This document shows, one piece after another, positions 34,951 through 46,399 of a DNA stretch of 47,777 bases. The DNA lies in the NCBI GenBank assembly GCA_036897485.1, contig JAYMTF010000167.1, positions 1 to 47,777 on the forward strand. Reading direction: 5' to 3'. This DNA is from Pelargonium nanum (taxonomy: Eukaryota; Streptophyta; Magnoliopsida; Geraniales; Geraniaceae). Numbering within the stretch: position 1 is the stretch's first letter; each line of letters begins with the position of its first letter. Both the position numbers and the translations under genes were made by a program. The notes beneath the pieces are model-generated. The model did no database searches. It had not been told where the DNA came from and was given only the letters and a program-made list of their open reading frames with translations.

Positions 34951-35521
34951 CCTTTTTTTTTTTGGTACCATCAATTCTCATATTTTTAAGTCTCTTTTCT
35001 CTTTGTCCAAGTTTGTCCAAGTTAGAAGCTTTGGTGCACCTTTTACTCCCAAGTGTTAACACTAGATTTCATCATCAGAGAACTATTTCCTGACCTTTCA
35101 TACATGAAACCAACGTAGTAACGAACAAAATTCATTTTAACTACACATATAACATGTTCAAAACTCAAAAGAAATATTAAGTAATAAATACATGTCACTC
35201 TGTTCGGAAAAAGTAAATATTTGATTTTTACTTCAAGTACTGTCGGTGCAAAATGAATCCAAGAATGCATATGGCTATGGTTGAATATCAAAATAACATC
35301 CATGGCAGTCTGCTAATTCATATAAAATATAGATTTAATTTCTTAAAACTATTTTTCATGCTGACCGACACAGATTTCAATTGAGAACCCAAACATGAAA
35401 TACAGATCTTAAGAACACAATATTAGACAAAACACAGGAGATTTAAAAAATAATAGAAAAGCTTCATCAGAAAGTGTTGGGCTGGAGAAGGAAGAAGAGC
35501 ATCAGTTTTAAAAAGCTCGAT

Positions 35522-35572
35522 TTATGAAGCCTCATGGATATCAGCCATAAATACAGTTGACTGTTTCATCAT
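35522..35572 (-). other. Short ORF behind a minus-strand TATA box
   Basis: A 16-codon frame (MMKQSTVFMADIHEAS) lies about 155 bases downstream of a good minus-strand TATA box. No larger ORF follows. It may be part of a non-coding transcript or chance. Confidence 0.12.
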
Positions 35573-35727
35573 TTGCTCAACCCCAATACCAACATTCAAA
35601 TCCAACAACAAAATATCCAGATTCAAACAACAAAAAATATGATTTTTCTACTAAAAAATTTGAAGAAGAGGAAGAAGAAAGAAGCTTAAAAGATGAATTC
35701 TGATGATTCTCGGTGCTTTCTCTTCCT

Positions 35728-35768
35728 GTTTATATAGGCCTTTTCGATCCTACCCACAGAAACCCTAA
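35728..35768. promoter_or_regulatory. Two-way promoter-like site: TATA plus telo-box
   Basis: The minus strand reads CCTATATAAAC (35738-35728), a good TATA box. On the plus strand TTTATATAGG is followed by a telo-box AAACCCTA (35760-35767), common near start sites of plant housekeeping genes. It lies about 300 bases before the PPR remnant and may be that gene's old promoter. Confidence 0.4.
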
Positions 35769-36039
35769 TTCCTTCCTCCTCTAAAATGACGTCGTTTCTT
35801 CTCATTCCTCATGAAACGCACCGTCTTGTTGGTTCCGCTACCTGATTATTAGGTCAAACTCACCGTTTTGTCCATCTCTTCGCCAGATCTCAATCTGCTC
35901 CTGATGTGGCTTCTCATGTCCAAGTAGAACCCAGAACGGTGACGCCAATTTCGAAATGCGTCTTCATTGCGGTGCAACAAAGATTGGTAATTGCTTGGAT
36001 TGTTTGCTTTTTGTGTTCTTTTGAATGTGTGTGTTAGAT

Positions 36040-36965
36040 TGGAGATTCTTTTTGATGCACGTAAACTGTTTGAAGAAATGCCTGAAACAAACACAATGCC
36101 TTTTGTTTCCTAGATAGGCTTGAATATCAAGTGCAAGCTACAAAAGTGACCTACTCTAGTGTTCTTTGTACTTTCGTTTTAGTTCAGCATCCTTGGAGCC
36201 AGGTCTACAGATCCATTCCTATGTCAAAGCATATATGTATGCAAAATGCAGAAGAAATGAAGATTCTCATTAAGTAAAGTTTCATGGAACACTATTGTTT
36301 CAGGCATGGCCCAGGTGAGGAGGCTACACAAATTTTTGAGATGATGCTGGTAATGGCCAAGTTATAACTTTTATCAGTGCCCTGTTAGCATGTAGCAATG
36401 TCGGAGTACTAGATTTAGGCCATACTTATTTTAAGTCTATGGTGCAGGACTATGACATAGATCCAAGGATAGAGAGACTATTTTTATGGTCTTGCTATTA
36501 GGGAGATCAGACAATCTTCATAAGAAAGAAGTTGATTGGCGGAATCCCATTTAGGCGTAGTACTAGGGTGTTATGTGCTTTGCTTGGGGCTTGTGTTTTG
36601 CATAAAGATGTTGACCTCCAAAAGATTTCAGGCTGGTGTGTGCTTAAGAATGCACCAGAAGATGAGGCAACCCATTTGTTGATATCAGACATATATGCCG
36701 CTGCAAAGAGGCGGGAAAATGTTGTTTTTGTCAGGACAACCTGAAAGAGAAAGGGGTAAGGAAGGAACCAGGCCTAACTTGGATTGGGAACAAAGGGGTT
36801 GTTGATTATTCCACCACTAGATACTTCACGTCTAGTCAATTAAGTTGTATGTGAGATACTAGGGTGGTATATGAAGAGGAGAGGGCAAGTTATGTTCCTG
36901 ATAGCAGTGCTGGTTTGCTGGATTCAGAGGGTGATGGTGGAGATTCTAACGTGGGTACAATGTGA
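36040..36965 (+). pseudogene. Broken PPR gene (PLS type, E domain)
   Basis: Pieces of an organelle RNA-editing-type PPR protein lie in order: FDARKLFEEMPETNTMPFVS (from 36051, ended by a TAG at 36111); SLEPGLQIHSYVKAYMYAKC (about 36190-36250); SWNTIVSG (about 36282); ITFISALLACSNVGVLDLGH and YFKSMVQDYDIDPRIE (about 36365-36475); then KLIGGIPFRRSTRVLCALLG...ISDIYAAAKR (E motif, about 36529-36715) and KEKGVRKEPGLTWIGNKGVV (E+ motif). The frame shifts at least twice, and large parts of the repeat array and any DYW domain are missing. It cannot make a working protein. Confidence 0.8.
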
Positions 36966-37787
36966 AAGACTATCTGGAAGCACTATAGTTGTCCAAATTC
37001 ATATTGCTGTAAATTGAATATGAAAAGTTATACGAATAGGTTTCACCACTTCTAGAATGACTCTTGCTCTTTTGTTCATTGAAGTGTTTCAATGGGATGT
37101 ATGGCTCTTGTGAGATCAATGAGTTCATCGCATTGAGGAAGCTAAAAATCATGGAGGTTGAAAGGAAACGATTGCTTCCTTCTAGGTAATGTTCATAAAC
37201 AGTCATTTAAGCAGAACTTTTATGTGATTACCTTATTGATTACTAGTTGCCAGTTTCTTAACACTAACAACTATAAGATGTCCTATCATAAAAAACAAAG
37301 TGCTCAAGAGAAGAAAAGAACAAAGGTGCTCTTTACTAGCTCCTCAATTCTAAAGCTGCTCTTTTTTTTAAAGCCTTCCCGAATTGGTTATAAGTTTGTT
37401 CATGTTAGTATTAATTAAAAAATGTTTGCGCCCTTCATTAAGATGAAGCATTTCGAGGCTAATTGATCTTTTTTGGCTGAATCCCTCTTATATTCTCCAA
37501 CATTTTGCATAGTAATTGAAAATGGATATTGTAGTGTAGTATAATTAGTGAACTCACACACCACTATCTATAATAATGACAATGTGGTTGTTTGTCAAAG
37601 AAAAGCTCATATGAATACCATTGTTGGTGTAAGGTGTGAGAATCCTATCAATACTAAAGTCAGTAGAAAATCTCATATTTGATTTACCACTTTGTACAAT
37701 ATTGAAATATGAGGATGTCTAGCCATTACTTTATATGACTACTGGATATGAAGTTAGCTTTAGAGTAGATTGTATGGTGTTTCTGAA
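36966..37787. other. Intergenic after PPR remnant
   Basis: No gene or repeat recognised; AT-rich. Confidence 0.4.
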
Positions 37788-37799
37788 TTGGGACTCAAA

Positions 37800-37955
37800 A
37801 TTTAATAAAGAATGCATCTCAATTCACGAGGCTCCCATTCTTGTGGAGTCCTGGAGGGTCATTCATGTTCTCAGCCTTACCCTTGTTATTGCATAGAGGT
37901 TGTTTCCTTGACTTGAACTCGTGACCTCGAGGTCCCAAAGCAACACCCTCTTAAT
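37800..37955 (-). mobile_element. tRNA-type SINE with target-site duplications
   Basis: On the minus strand the body reads GGGTGTTGCTTTGGGACCTC, CACGAGTTCAAGTCAAGGAA, ACAACCTCTATGCAATAACA, GGGTAAGGCTG and GGGAGCCTCGTG in order. This is the conserved 3' module of a widespread plant SINE group (CAGCCTCT...GGGTAAGGCTG...GGGAGCC). Flanks are TTGGGACTCAAA (37788-37799) and TTGGGATTCAAA (37956-37967), a 12-bp duplication with one mismatch. About 156 bases, no coding capacity. Confidence 0.75.
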
Positions 37956-37969
37956 TTGGGATTCAAATC

Positions 37970-39300
37970 ATATCATACTGTATACATGCTCATTTATTTG
38001 TTCAATTCATAAGGATAAGTTGTGTTCCAAAATGTTGAGAAAACACATTTCATGCAACATGATCCATACAATCAAATATTTGGGTTCTTAGTTATCTTTT
38101 CCCAAGGGATGGATTTTTATCCTGTTTTATGCAACTTCTGCGGACATACATCCCTATTAGTTCTAATTTTTTTTCTTCTTGCATTTGTAGCAACCAACAT
38201 TGTGAAATGGTTGTTCCTCCAAATCCACTCTAGGCCATGAAGTGTGCTATGACTGAGAGAAGGTATGACCGGATAACCTCCATTTTAGACGAAATATTCA
38301 TTGCTTCACTAGAGTTATGTGCCACAGTTTTATTTTTGATTATTAATTTTTTGTGATTACTGCTGGACGGATTTGTTTAATCTTAGGATGGTCTGTCATA
38401 TGTAAGAGCATTAAATTTAGTTTAGTAAATTTTGATTGCTGATGTGCTTAAGTATTAGGCGTTTAGTTTAGTAGATTTTGATTGGGTTGAATTGCAATGA
38501 TTTGTGCTCATAGTTATTTAGTAGTGCTATAGTTCTTCATAACAACTCTAAAATAAGTTGGTCTTTTTGCTGGTTGATCTATCTCCCTCTACCTATAAGG
38601 CCACTTCTTTTGTAAAGGAGCTGATTTGACATGCTCACAAACTGTGCAGTTTCCTGCATTATGGTAGGAAGATTAGAAATTTCAAAGCAAAAGAACCTAG
38701 GGTTCCAGTAAAGTCTATAGGTAGTTGCACATAAACTTGTGCTTTGATCTTTTCTGGTGATAAATTGATGTGCAAAACACGCACGTCACTATATTGCTCC
38801 AACTCCATCAGAATGTGTGGCATATCCGCATATTGCGGCGTCCATGGAAAGCACTTCCAAATAGTTTAATCACTCAAAAACCAAATTTCTGGTATAATTA
38901 GCTTTTGACTTTCATAGTCCATTCTAATCTTCGAAATTATGTTGTGGTTGATAGTGGGTAGACAAAAGTCACAATTGATAAGATGATTAGTATAGTGTGT
39001 TTGTATTGCGTATTGGTGACATGACCATAAGTTGGCGAATGTTCCTGTTCCATTTGCCTTGTAATTTCTACATTGTGGTTGCAAGGCATGGAATGGAGGT
39101 TGTTAAGACTTTTTATCCTTAACTAAACCTGGCCTACTACAAGTGTTCCTGGGCTAATGGTTGTCTGCTGCTCAATCAAAATTGATCATCCCCCATATGT
39201 GCTATTTGGTGGCTAGAATTTGGTAATTAATGTATCCAAGGTTCAACTTACGTTATCAGATTTTCTTCCTGAATAACCTCTTAACTATATGCATGCTTAT
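37970..39300. other. Intergenic, nothing recognised
   Basis: AT-rich DNA. Frames of up to about 72 codons have no family resemblance. Confidence 0.4.
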
Positions 39301-39302
39301 TA

Positions 39303-39544
39303 CTCCCTCCGTCCCAAAATAAGTGTCCTATTTTGAGACAAATTAAGAAGTTAATTAGTGTTATATATTTACTCTTCTGTCCTTAAGAACATGTGTTCTA
39401 ACAAACTCAGAGGATACAAACTAACATATTATAGGGACTTTATTGATCACTCATGCATAACTAACTTCTTAAAAAGGAAACAGTACATTTATTTTGGTAT
39501 AAAATTCAAACTCAAACAGGACACTTATTTTGGGATGGAGGGAG
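39303..39544. mobile_element. Stowaway MITE
   Basis: The ends are CTCCCTCCGTCCCAAAATAA (left) and, read inward, CTCCCTCCATCCCAAAATAA (right), extending to 25 matches in 26. This is the Tc1/mariner-type Stowaway signature. TA precedes the left end; the right flank has TG in place of TA. 242 bases, no coding capacity. Confidence 0.85.
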
Positions 39545-39546
39545 TG

Positions 39547-42376
39547 TTATTTAAAACCTTGTACTCTGATGGGTTTAGACTCTCTTGTTTGATGATGTTT
39601 GTCACCTACTTTAGGTTGTTGTATAGGTTTCTCCCATCTACTGGAATAAAAATAAAATGATACTTGAAGAAGTAAAGAACCTAGTGCAGAACAAATAATG
39701 TTTATGTAACTTCTAAGTAGACGTTGGATCTCTATTTTCCACATAACTGTTTGTTTGTATTTAGTAAAGTTTTACCTATAAGAAAGCAGTTGCTTATCTT
39801 GCAGATGACTGAACAGAGTTCCTGGTTCAGTGGTTCTGTTCTGTTTCATTTAGGAATTGACCGACCAACTAGAACTCCTTTGTTATCCCGTTACTGCCAC
39901 TATCACCTAGATTATATCAACTGTTTCAATCTGCAGTATATTACTACTTGGACTTCATTTTTTTTTATAATGTTCCACTGAGAGTTGCTTTTACATTCTA
40001 ATTTACCCTCGGGTGGAGCATTGAAGTGGAGTAGAAGCTTGAACATTTAGTCTATCGTGATCTATTCCTGAAATGGACTCATGATATATATTTAACTGAA
40101 CACTTGTTGTCTAGGCCTCCATGAGAAATTTGTAAACGATAAATAAAAGTAGGAACCTATCCTTGTTAGTGATTTCTTGATAGTTACTTCTGGTTGCTTT
40201 AAAAATGAGCAACACCAAACTTACATGTTGTGGTGTACAAGTGTTAAATGGTGAGGTAAGGCTGGGGTAGGTCAGAGGTGAGGGACTATATGTGAGATTC
40301 AAGTATGGAATATTTTGTTGTGTAGTAAAGTTGGCCTAAATGCATCATAGTAAACAAAATTTTCTGGGCTAGAATCATTTTCAGTGGGAGTATCCTTGGT
40401 TTGTCAATTTCTGTTATCTCTGCCCTCATCATCCTTTTCTTTCCCCCAGGTTGCTCATACTGAAAGTGCAATTGTTACGATAAAAACACGAGGAAAATAA
40501 AGGAGCTTGGTGTGGCATGAGTAGCAGCTTAAATAATGTTGTATTGTACAAGTGTGAAGCTGTTAAATGGGCAAACGAATGGTGGAAGCATTCCCAGCTA
40601 TATATGTTGCTTCAGTAAAGAGAAGGTTTGTAAAGTCAGATGAATTTAGTCATGAAATTGTGTAGATATATGTATCGAATGTTTTTAGAGTTGGCAAATC
40701 GGATCTCAGTTTTAGGCATAGAATGCGTTGAATTGTGCAGGTTTGCACGATCCTATCCGACATGAATGAAAAATTAGCCGAGTGTCGGATGCCTGTGGGT
40801 TTGGGTCTAGATGTAAAGCAAATCCAGAACCAATAACATATAAATTAGTTGTGTTTGTGAGTTAAGAAGAGAAATCAGAGAGATGAGACGTCGACGTGAC
40901 TCAACCATGACAACAAACCATTCCAAAACAAACAAAACACACAAATTCTTATTCCCACGACACCAACATCTAATTATTTCTCTGTTCTAAAAAAGTGACT
41001 CGGACCCGCAATGCACAAATCAATCTATTGTTTCTTACTATTCATTATTTGACAAAACAAAAACTATGTAACGTTGAGAGTGAATAGCTTTTCTAGTATT
41101 GTTTTTGCCAAACAAAGAATTATGATAACGAAATGCAAAGCACCATAAAAGATTCATGGTAAAATAGGATTAGCAGCACGTAAAAGAAAGTAGGGAGAAG
41201 AAGACCAATGCATTATGCCTTGAATCTTTGTAACGTGTTCGTGTGGTGTTGATGGTTGTTTGTTAGCAGCACGAATCAACACGAAGTTATTAGCGCTTTC
41301 AGAGCAGAAGCAGAGGCGGTTTTATCAGCTTGCAACTTTATTTACAAAACAATATCAAATATGCATGTATCCTAACTGATTCTCTAAACCTTTACAGAGA
41401 TGTTTGCTCGGGTGATCGCAGAGTTGCATTGGCGGACATTTGTTATGTCTATTTTGATAACTACCTTAATGGTGCCCATCAACTGGCTAACATAGGCTCT
41501 AGAAGTCAAAATAAATTATGACTATGTAATAATCTGATGTCTGTTTACTCCGCTTTATAAATATTAAGCTTGTGTGTTAAAAAAAAAACGAACACTACAC
41601 GTTTAACACAGTAAATAAACGCTGTGTTAACATAATATGGTTGACAAGAACACGACTTCAAAGACAATGATGGCCGTAAAAGAATTTTTGCAAAAAGGAA
41701 AAGAGAAAAAGAAAAACAAAAGAACGTGGAGGGAGAGAGGGACCCACAAAGAGAGCCCCCATGAACATCGGCTTTGCACGCGCAGTCAGACAAGGGTTTG
41801 TGGGGACCACACCCAACACAACACAACACAACCTAACCAAAACAAACAACAATAGAGAGAGTCCATGCAGCTCAGTTCAGCTCCAGCTCTATATTAAAAT
41901 AAATTAAAATAAAATAAAAAAGCGTGGAATTTGATGGCCCTTATTGTCGGAAAATTCGCCGCTAACGTGAACCGTCACCTGACCTCCTCTAACCTGCGCA
42001 CCAGGCGCTCTCTATCCCCGCTTCTTTTGCCTATAATAGAAAACCAACATCCCCATATTTTACTTTTTGAATTCATGAATGATCATTTTTGTTGTTTTCT
42101 CTGTCGTTTCTCGAAAATAAGCGTCGTTGGTTTCGAGATCAAACCAGCCTCAGCCCTAAACGGCGTCGCACCCACCCCGAGGACTCCTTTTATCATCCAA
42201 TTTTACCTATTATTACACTAATAATTAAGCAAAGCTAACACAGTTTTCGTGTGTAGGCACCTGGAAAAAAATGACTACATTTATAGGGTAGGATGGTCCA
42301 AACACAATAATTAAAATGTCATCGGAGTTGTACGTATGATATGTTATTCATTGTACCACATCATTTCATTTCATGG
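39547..42376. other. Intergenic, no recognised gene
   Basis: No family-like coding sequence. From about 41640 to 42250 the DNA is less AT-rich, with GA- and CT-rich leader-like runs and a 95-96-codon frame (41931-42221, plus strand) that matches nothing I know. Confidence 0.35.
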
Positions 42377-42401
42377 TGCATGCATGCATGCATGCATGCA
42401 T
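42377..42401. repeat. (CATG)n tract = RY-motif array
   Basis: Six TGCA/CATG units in a row form a simple palindromic repeat, which is also a run of overlapping CATGCA RY motifs. It is most simply a microsatellite. Confidence 0.7.
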
Positions 42402-42554
42402 ATATTCAACTACTAGGTTAGTAGCTAGCTAATTAAAGGTTAGTTTAATTTTATGTTTTGAATATGTAAAGCAAAGCAACTATATAAATATGATTATGAG
42501 ATTCAATGGTCTGAAAAAATTCAAAAGAACAAAAAGCTAGAGAGGGTTGGAAAT

Positions 42555-42591
42555 GAAAATGGAAATGGAAATGGAAATGGAAATGGAAATG
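42555..42591 (+). repeat. (GGAAAT)n microsatellite
   Basis: About six GGAAAT units, the first imperfect. Confidence 0.75.
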
Positions 42592-43089
42592 ATGAGTTTT
42601 TGGTCAGTGAAGGATTAGAGAATAGAAAAGAATGGAATATATCGGTTTGTGTGACCATGCACTAATTTGCATTTTAATTACCAAACTCTCTCTACATAAT
42701 TACTATTATTATTTCTTAATTACGATTAATTAAATGGTGTTTCTGTTTTCTCTGTGTTCTGCATGATTCTGCAATAGTCGTAATTTCCTATGCAATGTGT
42801 GTATTTGTGTCGTGCTTTGGTCGAATCAAATAAGCGTGCCCTGCACCTGCACCACTTCCTGCTCTCTCCAGTCTCCTATTCTGCTTGTAGATGAACCAAC
42901 CAACCTCTAGTTTTTCACATTTTAACAAATTGTTTATTGTAACTTTCTAGCTTATGAAACTATGTGTATGGTTTTTGAATAGAAAGTTGAATGTTTAAGA
43001 ACTTTGCTAACGACATGCATGTTTACTTTATTGTCACCAAGTGAGAGAATCGGTTTATTCATAAAAGTCAAGCATTGGTAACCATTTGT

Positions 43090-43750
43090 ATCGCAAATAC
43101 AAGAGTGTGCCACGTAACGAAAACTTCTCATACGACGCCCTAACGAAAGACCAATATCTTAGGACGTAACATTTTTCTCCACTTAATTTGCAGACGCCTT
43201 CGTCGCATAGTTTTGCTCCCTATCACTTTCTTTCACCAAGCGTTTTCGTATACTCCAACGTAACCATATCCTTAAGGATGCAATTATTCGGTGCAAGTTA
43301 TTATCTGTCCAACTTTGACCTTCCTAAAATGCACACTAGCGATTGTAACGATGCTCACCCAATGTAACGCATATGCTTGTCACCGCAAACTCCCTTTTAA
43401 ATTTGGCGCATCCACACTTAACCCATATTTCTTACAATAGATCACTCAGAAAATGTACGTGATCATGAACCATCCGCATATTCCACGTGCGCTACAATGA
43501 TCTGCTACATACACTCTTGAGCTTACTCTAATACCACTTGTCACAAAATGAGAACCGGCTTTGCGGGACGCTCTAAACTCTCGTAACAAGAAAGGTGACA
43601 ATAAAACATATATTAGGACAAACGATGTTGCATATACAATATGATATATCACAAATCAGTATTCGATCACACGTATAAGAACATGTCACATGACGAAAAC
43701 TACCTCTATAAAATGAGCATAGAAAGCCCATTCTTTTGGGATGTAACATT
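43090..43750 (+). repeat. Imperfect direct repeat pair
   Basis: Copies at 43090-43174 and 43648-43750 share, in order, AAATA/AAATC, an ACG-rich part, ACGAAAACT, then AGAAAG-like and ATTCTT..GG.(C/T)GTAACATT. The sequence between has a TAATACCACTTGTCACAAAA string often seen in plant repeats. Probably part of a decayed mobile element; its type is not resolved. Confidence 0.35.
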
Positions 43751-44223
43751 AGGCAATAAATTAATAAACAGGCTGAGCCAGAAAGGGACAAAAGTATGGC
43801 AATGGCATGGAGGTTGGTGTTGATGTAAAAAGTGAGAGAGAGTAGTGTGGTGAATGGTGATGACTGATGGAGAGAATATTCTGAATACAACACATAGAAG
43901 AGAACAATATGGAGGCATTTTCTTGCATAGAAATGGGGACACAAACATGCAGATGAAAATACAAATACACATACCAAAGTGATACACACATACATGCATA
44001 TATAATCCATAAAGTTGCTAGTTTATAGAAAAGTTGGACCCCTTTTCATCCCCTTTGGAATCATCACCCCACCAGTAGTACCACTATATATCTAAGTACT
44101 CACCACCTACCCTACCTATACTTATACTCTTCAATACATATACTACTTTATACAATCAAAGATGCCTCTAGTTATGACAAAACTACAATGTCCTACAAAT
44201 GCATAACAAAACAAAATGGCATC

Positions 44224-44250
44224 TATATCTCTCTCTCTCTCTCTTCTCAT
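44224..44250. repeat. (CT)n microsatellite
   Basis: Run of CT units in an otherwise gene-free, AT-rich stretch. Confidence 0.6.
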
Positions 44251-44803
44251 CTCATCAAGTTAATAATATCTCTAGACACATAGAGGACAGACCAACGCCA
44301 AGACCAGTCTCTTTCACTACATATTTGTGCTACCTACATACATATATTATTGCATTGCATGTCTTCAAGTTTTGGTTTCATTCACAAATATTCTTGTGAA
44401 TTGGACCACCCTTATTTTATTAACAAGAGTACAGATGATAACTTGTGCGTCTCGTGTTCGTGTGTGCGTTCGTTTAGCGTTGAGAGTTATTTGTGCATTG
44501 TACGATCCAACACCCGACGTTTAACATGATTATGATGTGTCGTGTTGAAACGATACAACACAGTTGACACGAAAACAATCAAACACAATGTGCACAATAT
44601 AACTGACATGTACGACGCAACACATCCAACGAACACAACACAACACTATTGTTCAGATTCTCTAACACAAACACAACACAATTCTTTTCTAATATTTATT
44701 GGATTCTGTTACATATTCACTCACTTGAATCCTATATAGTAGTATATACTTATATATGTATTAAGTGGTGTGGATATTTTCAACAAAGTTGGGTGTGAAT
44801 GGA

Positions 44804-44831
44804 TATTGAATTGAATTGAATTGAATTGAAT
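44804..44831 (+). repeat. (GAATT)n microsatellite
   Basis: Five to six TTGAA/GAATT units in tandem. Confidence 0.7.
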
Positions 44832-45199
44832 GTCAGGAGTGAATAGATCAGTTGACTACACTTGACTGGATTCTATCTTTTGCCAAAGCCAAAGCCTAAC
44901 ACTTTCCATGGAATGGATGTACAAAAAAAACACATGCATTGACACAGCACAGCACAACTGACAAATTTCTTGACACGCCATGACCATGCAACAGAGAAAG
45001 AAAATTATTACACAAAACCCACTATCCCCACATTCACATGCATGCCCTGACATACCCACTCATTATACCCACATGCACCATGCAAATACCTTATTCTCTA
45101 CACTTTACATACTCTACTAAACTCACTATCCCTTAAGTTTCTATGTGTGTATGTATATAATTATACAATTGTTAAGATAAAAGTTAAATCGATCGATAA

Positions 45200-45375
45200 T
45201 TCACTTAAGTCTACCGATTGTAGATTGACTATCGCGTAAAGTAAAAACGGGTATTTTTAAATGACTGAGGTTGACTCATATTATATCACGATCTACCGAC
45301 TCAACATTAATTGCGAAGATAGAACGGTCTACCATATAATATAAAAATTATTGTATATCTAAATATGTATTGTGT
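45200..45375 (+). repeat. Second array of the about 80-bp dispersed repeat
   Basis: Two diverged units with TCTACCG, CGCGTAAAGTAAAAAC and TGTATATCTAAATATG resemble the array at 17417-17590. Both arrays are on the plus strand. Confidence 0.4.
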
Positions 45376-45894
45376 TTGTTTTTCTTGCTCAAGTAAATCA
45401 AATACAACACCAATCTTAACTCAATGAGTTGTGTTTAAGATTATTTTGGTCATCAATCTTTACAAAAGTATAAACAATTTCAAGTGTGAGATACTCACAC
45501 GCGCTGCAGGAGCCTCCGCCCGTGGAGTAAGTTTTAGTTAGACCTCCTGTAAAATTCCGATATCTAAAAGATCTTCCATATTTTAACCGTTAAACAATTT
45601 TCAACTGAATGTCTCTATATATTATTTGATAAAGGTAAGTAGACCTTCCAAACAAAGTAAGTAATTGTCTTCTTCATTTCCTACCACCTTTTAATTATTC
45701 CCTATTATATTTATTATACTACTACTATATAATAGCCTAGCCACCGACAATTATACAAAGATAAAACAAAAAAATTAAAGTCATTTTACAAAATGAGTGG
45801 TTAATGGTGTTTAAATGATCAATGAATTTTCTTTTTAGTAATCGTCGTGATGATGGAACTGATGATGCAATACTGACGTAATTAATATACAAAT

Positions 45895-46398
45895 ATGAAT
45901 CATTTTTTAAAATATTTTTTTCCTGTATCTATCAATCTCCAATATTATAGCCAAGAAAATGTTTTAGTGGGGAATGGGAAAAGAGAAAATAGAGGGAAAA
46001 AGAAAAACACTTTCTCCAATGGGATCATTGAAAAGTTAATTATAAAATGGTCCCACCATTACCATTATAAGCTTCTAATTCTACTATTACTACTAATTTT
46101 GATACACCAAATGATCAACTCTCTTGAAAAGGATGGCATGCATGATAATTACGTATACACCAATACATGCTTCTTAGTTTCTTTTACTATTTTCTATTCC
46201 CTTTTTTGGGGAAGCTTTTTATTCATAGCATTTTTGGTTGGCTGCTTCTTATTCAGTATATCCTTTGGGGTCCCAACTCATTATTCACATTTCAACTCTT
46301 CTCTTAGTGCCATTTATGGCCAATATAATTTTGCTCTCTCAAGTCCGCCTATACGTCGGTGGTCGACCTGTTACACTACTCACAAAGTACTTAAATGA
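45895..46398 (+). CDS. Unrecognised 167-codon ORF
   Basis: An intronless frame that is long for such AT-rich DNA. I do not recognise it. Residues about 60-70 (LLILLLLLILI) and about 93-125 (LVSFTIFYSLFWGSFLFIAF...) are strongly hydrophobic, so two or more membrane segments could form. The middle is basic (GKRENRGKKKN). No clear TATA box or poly(A) signal frames it. It could be an orphan gene or a chance frame; I lean to chance. Confidence 0.15.
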   Translation: MNHFLKYFFPVSINLQYYSQENVLVGNGKRENRGKKKNTFSNGIIEKLIIKWSHHYHYKLLILLLLLILIHQMINSLEKDGMHDNYVYTNTCFLVSFTIFYSLFWGSFLFIAFLVGCFLFSISFGVPTHYSHFNSSLSAIYGQYNFALSSPPIRRWSTCYTTHKVLK

Positions 46399-46399
46399 T

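Noticed and set aside
41931-42221. 95-96-codon plus-strand frame with an Arg-rich start
   Set aside because: It looks a little like an organelle-targeting start, but no conserved domain follows and no splice continuation could be found.
43573-44010. 145-codon minus-strand frame
   Set aside because: Several overlapping frames are open on the same strand because the stretch is CT-rich there. The translation is a Cys/Leu/Tyr-rich run without family resemblance.
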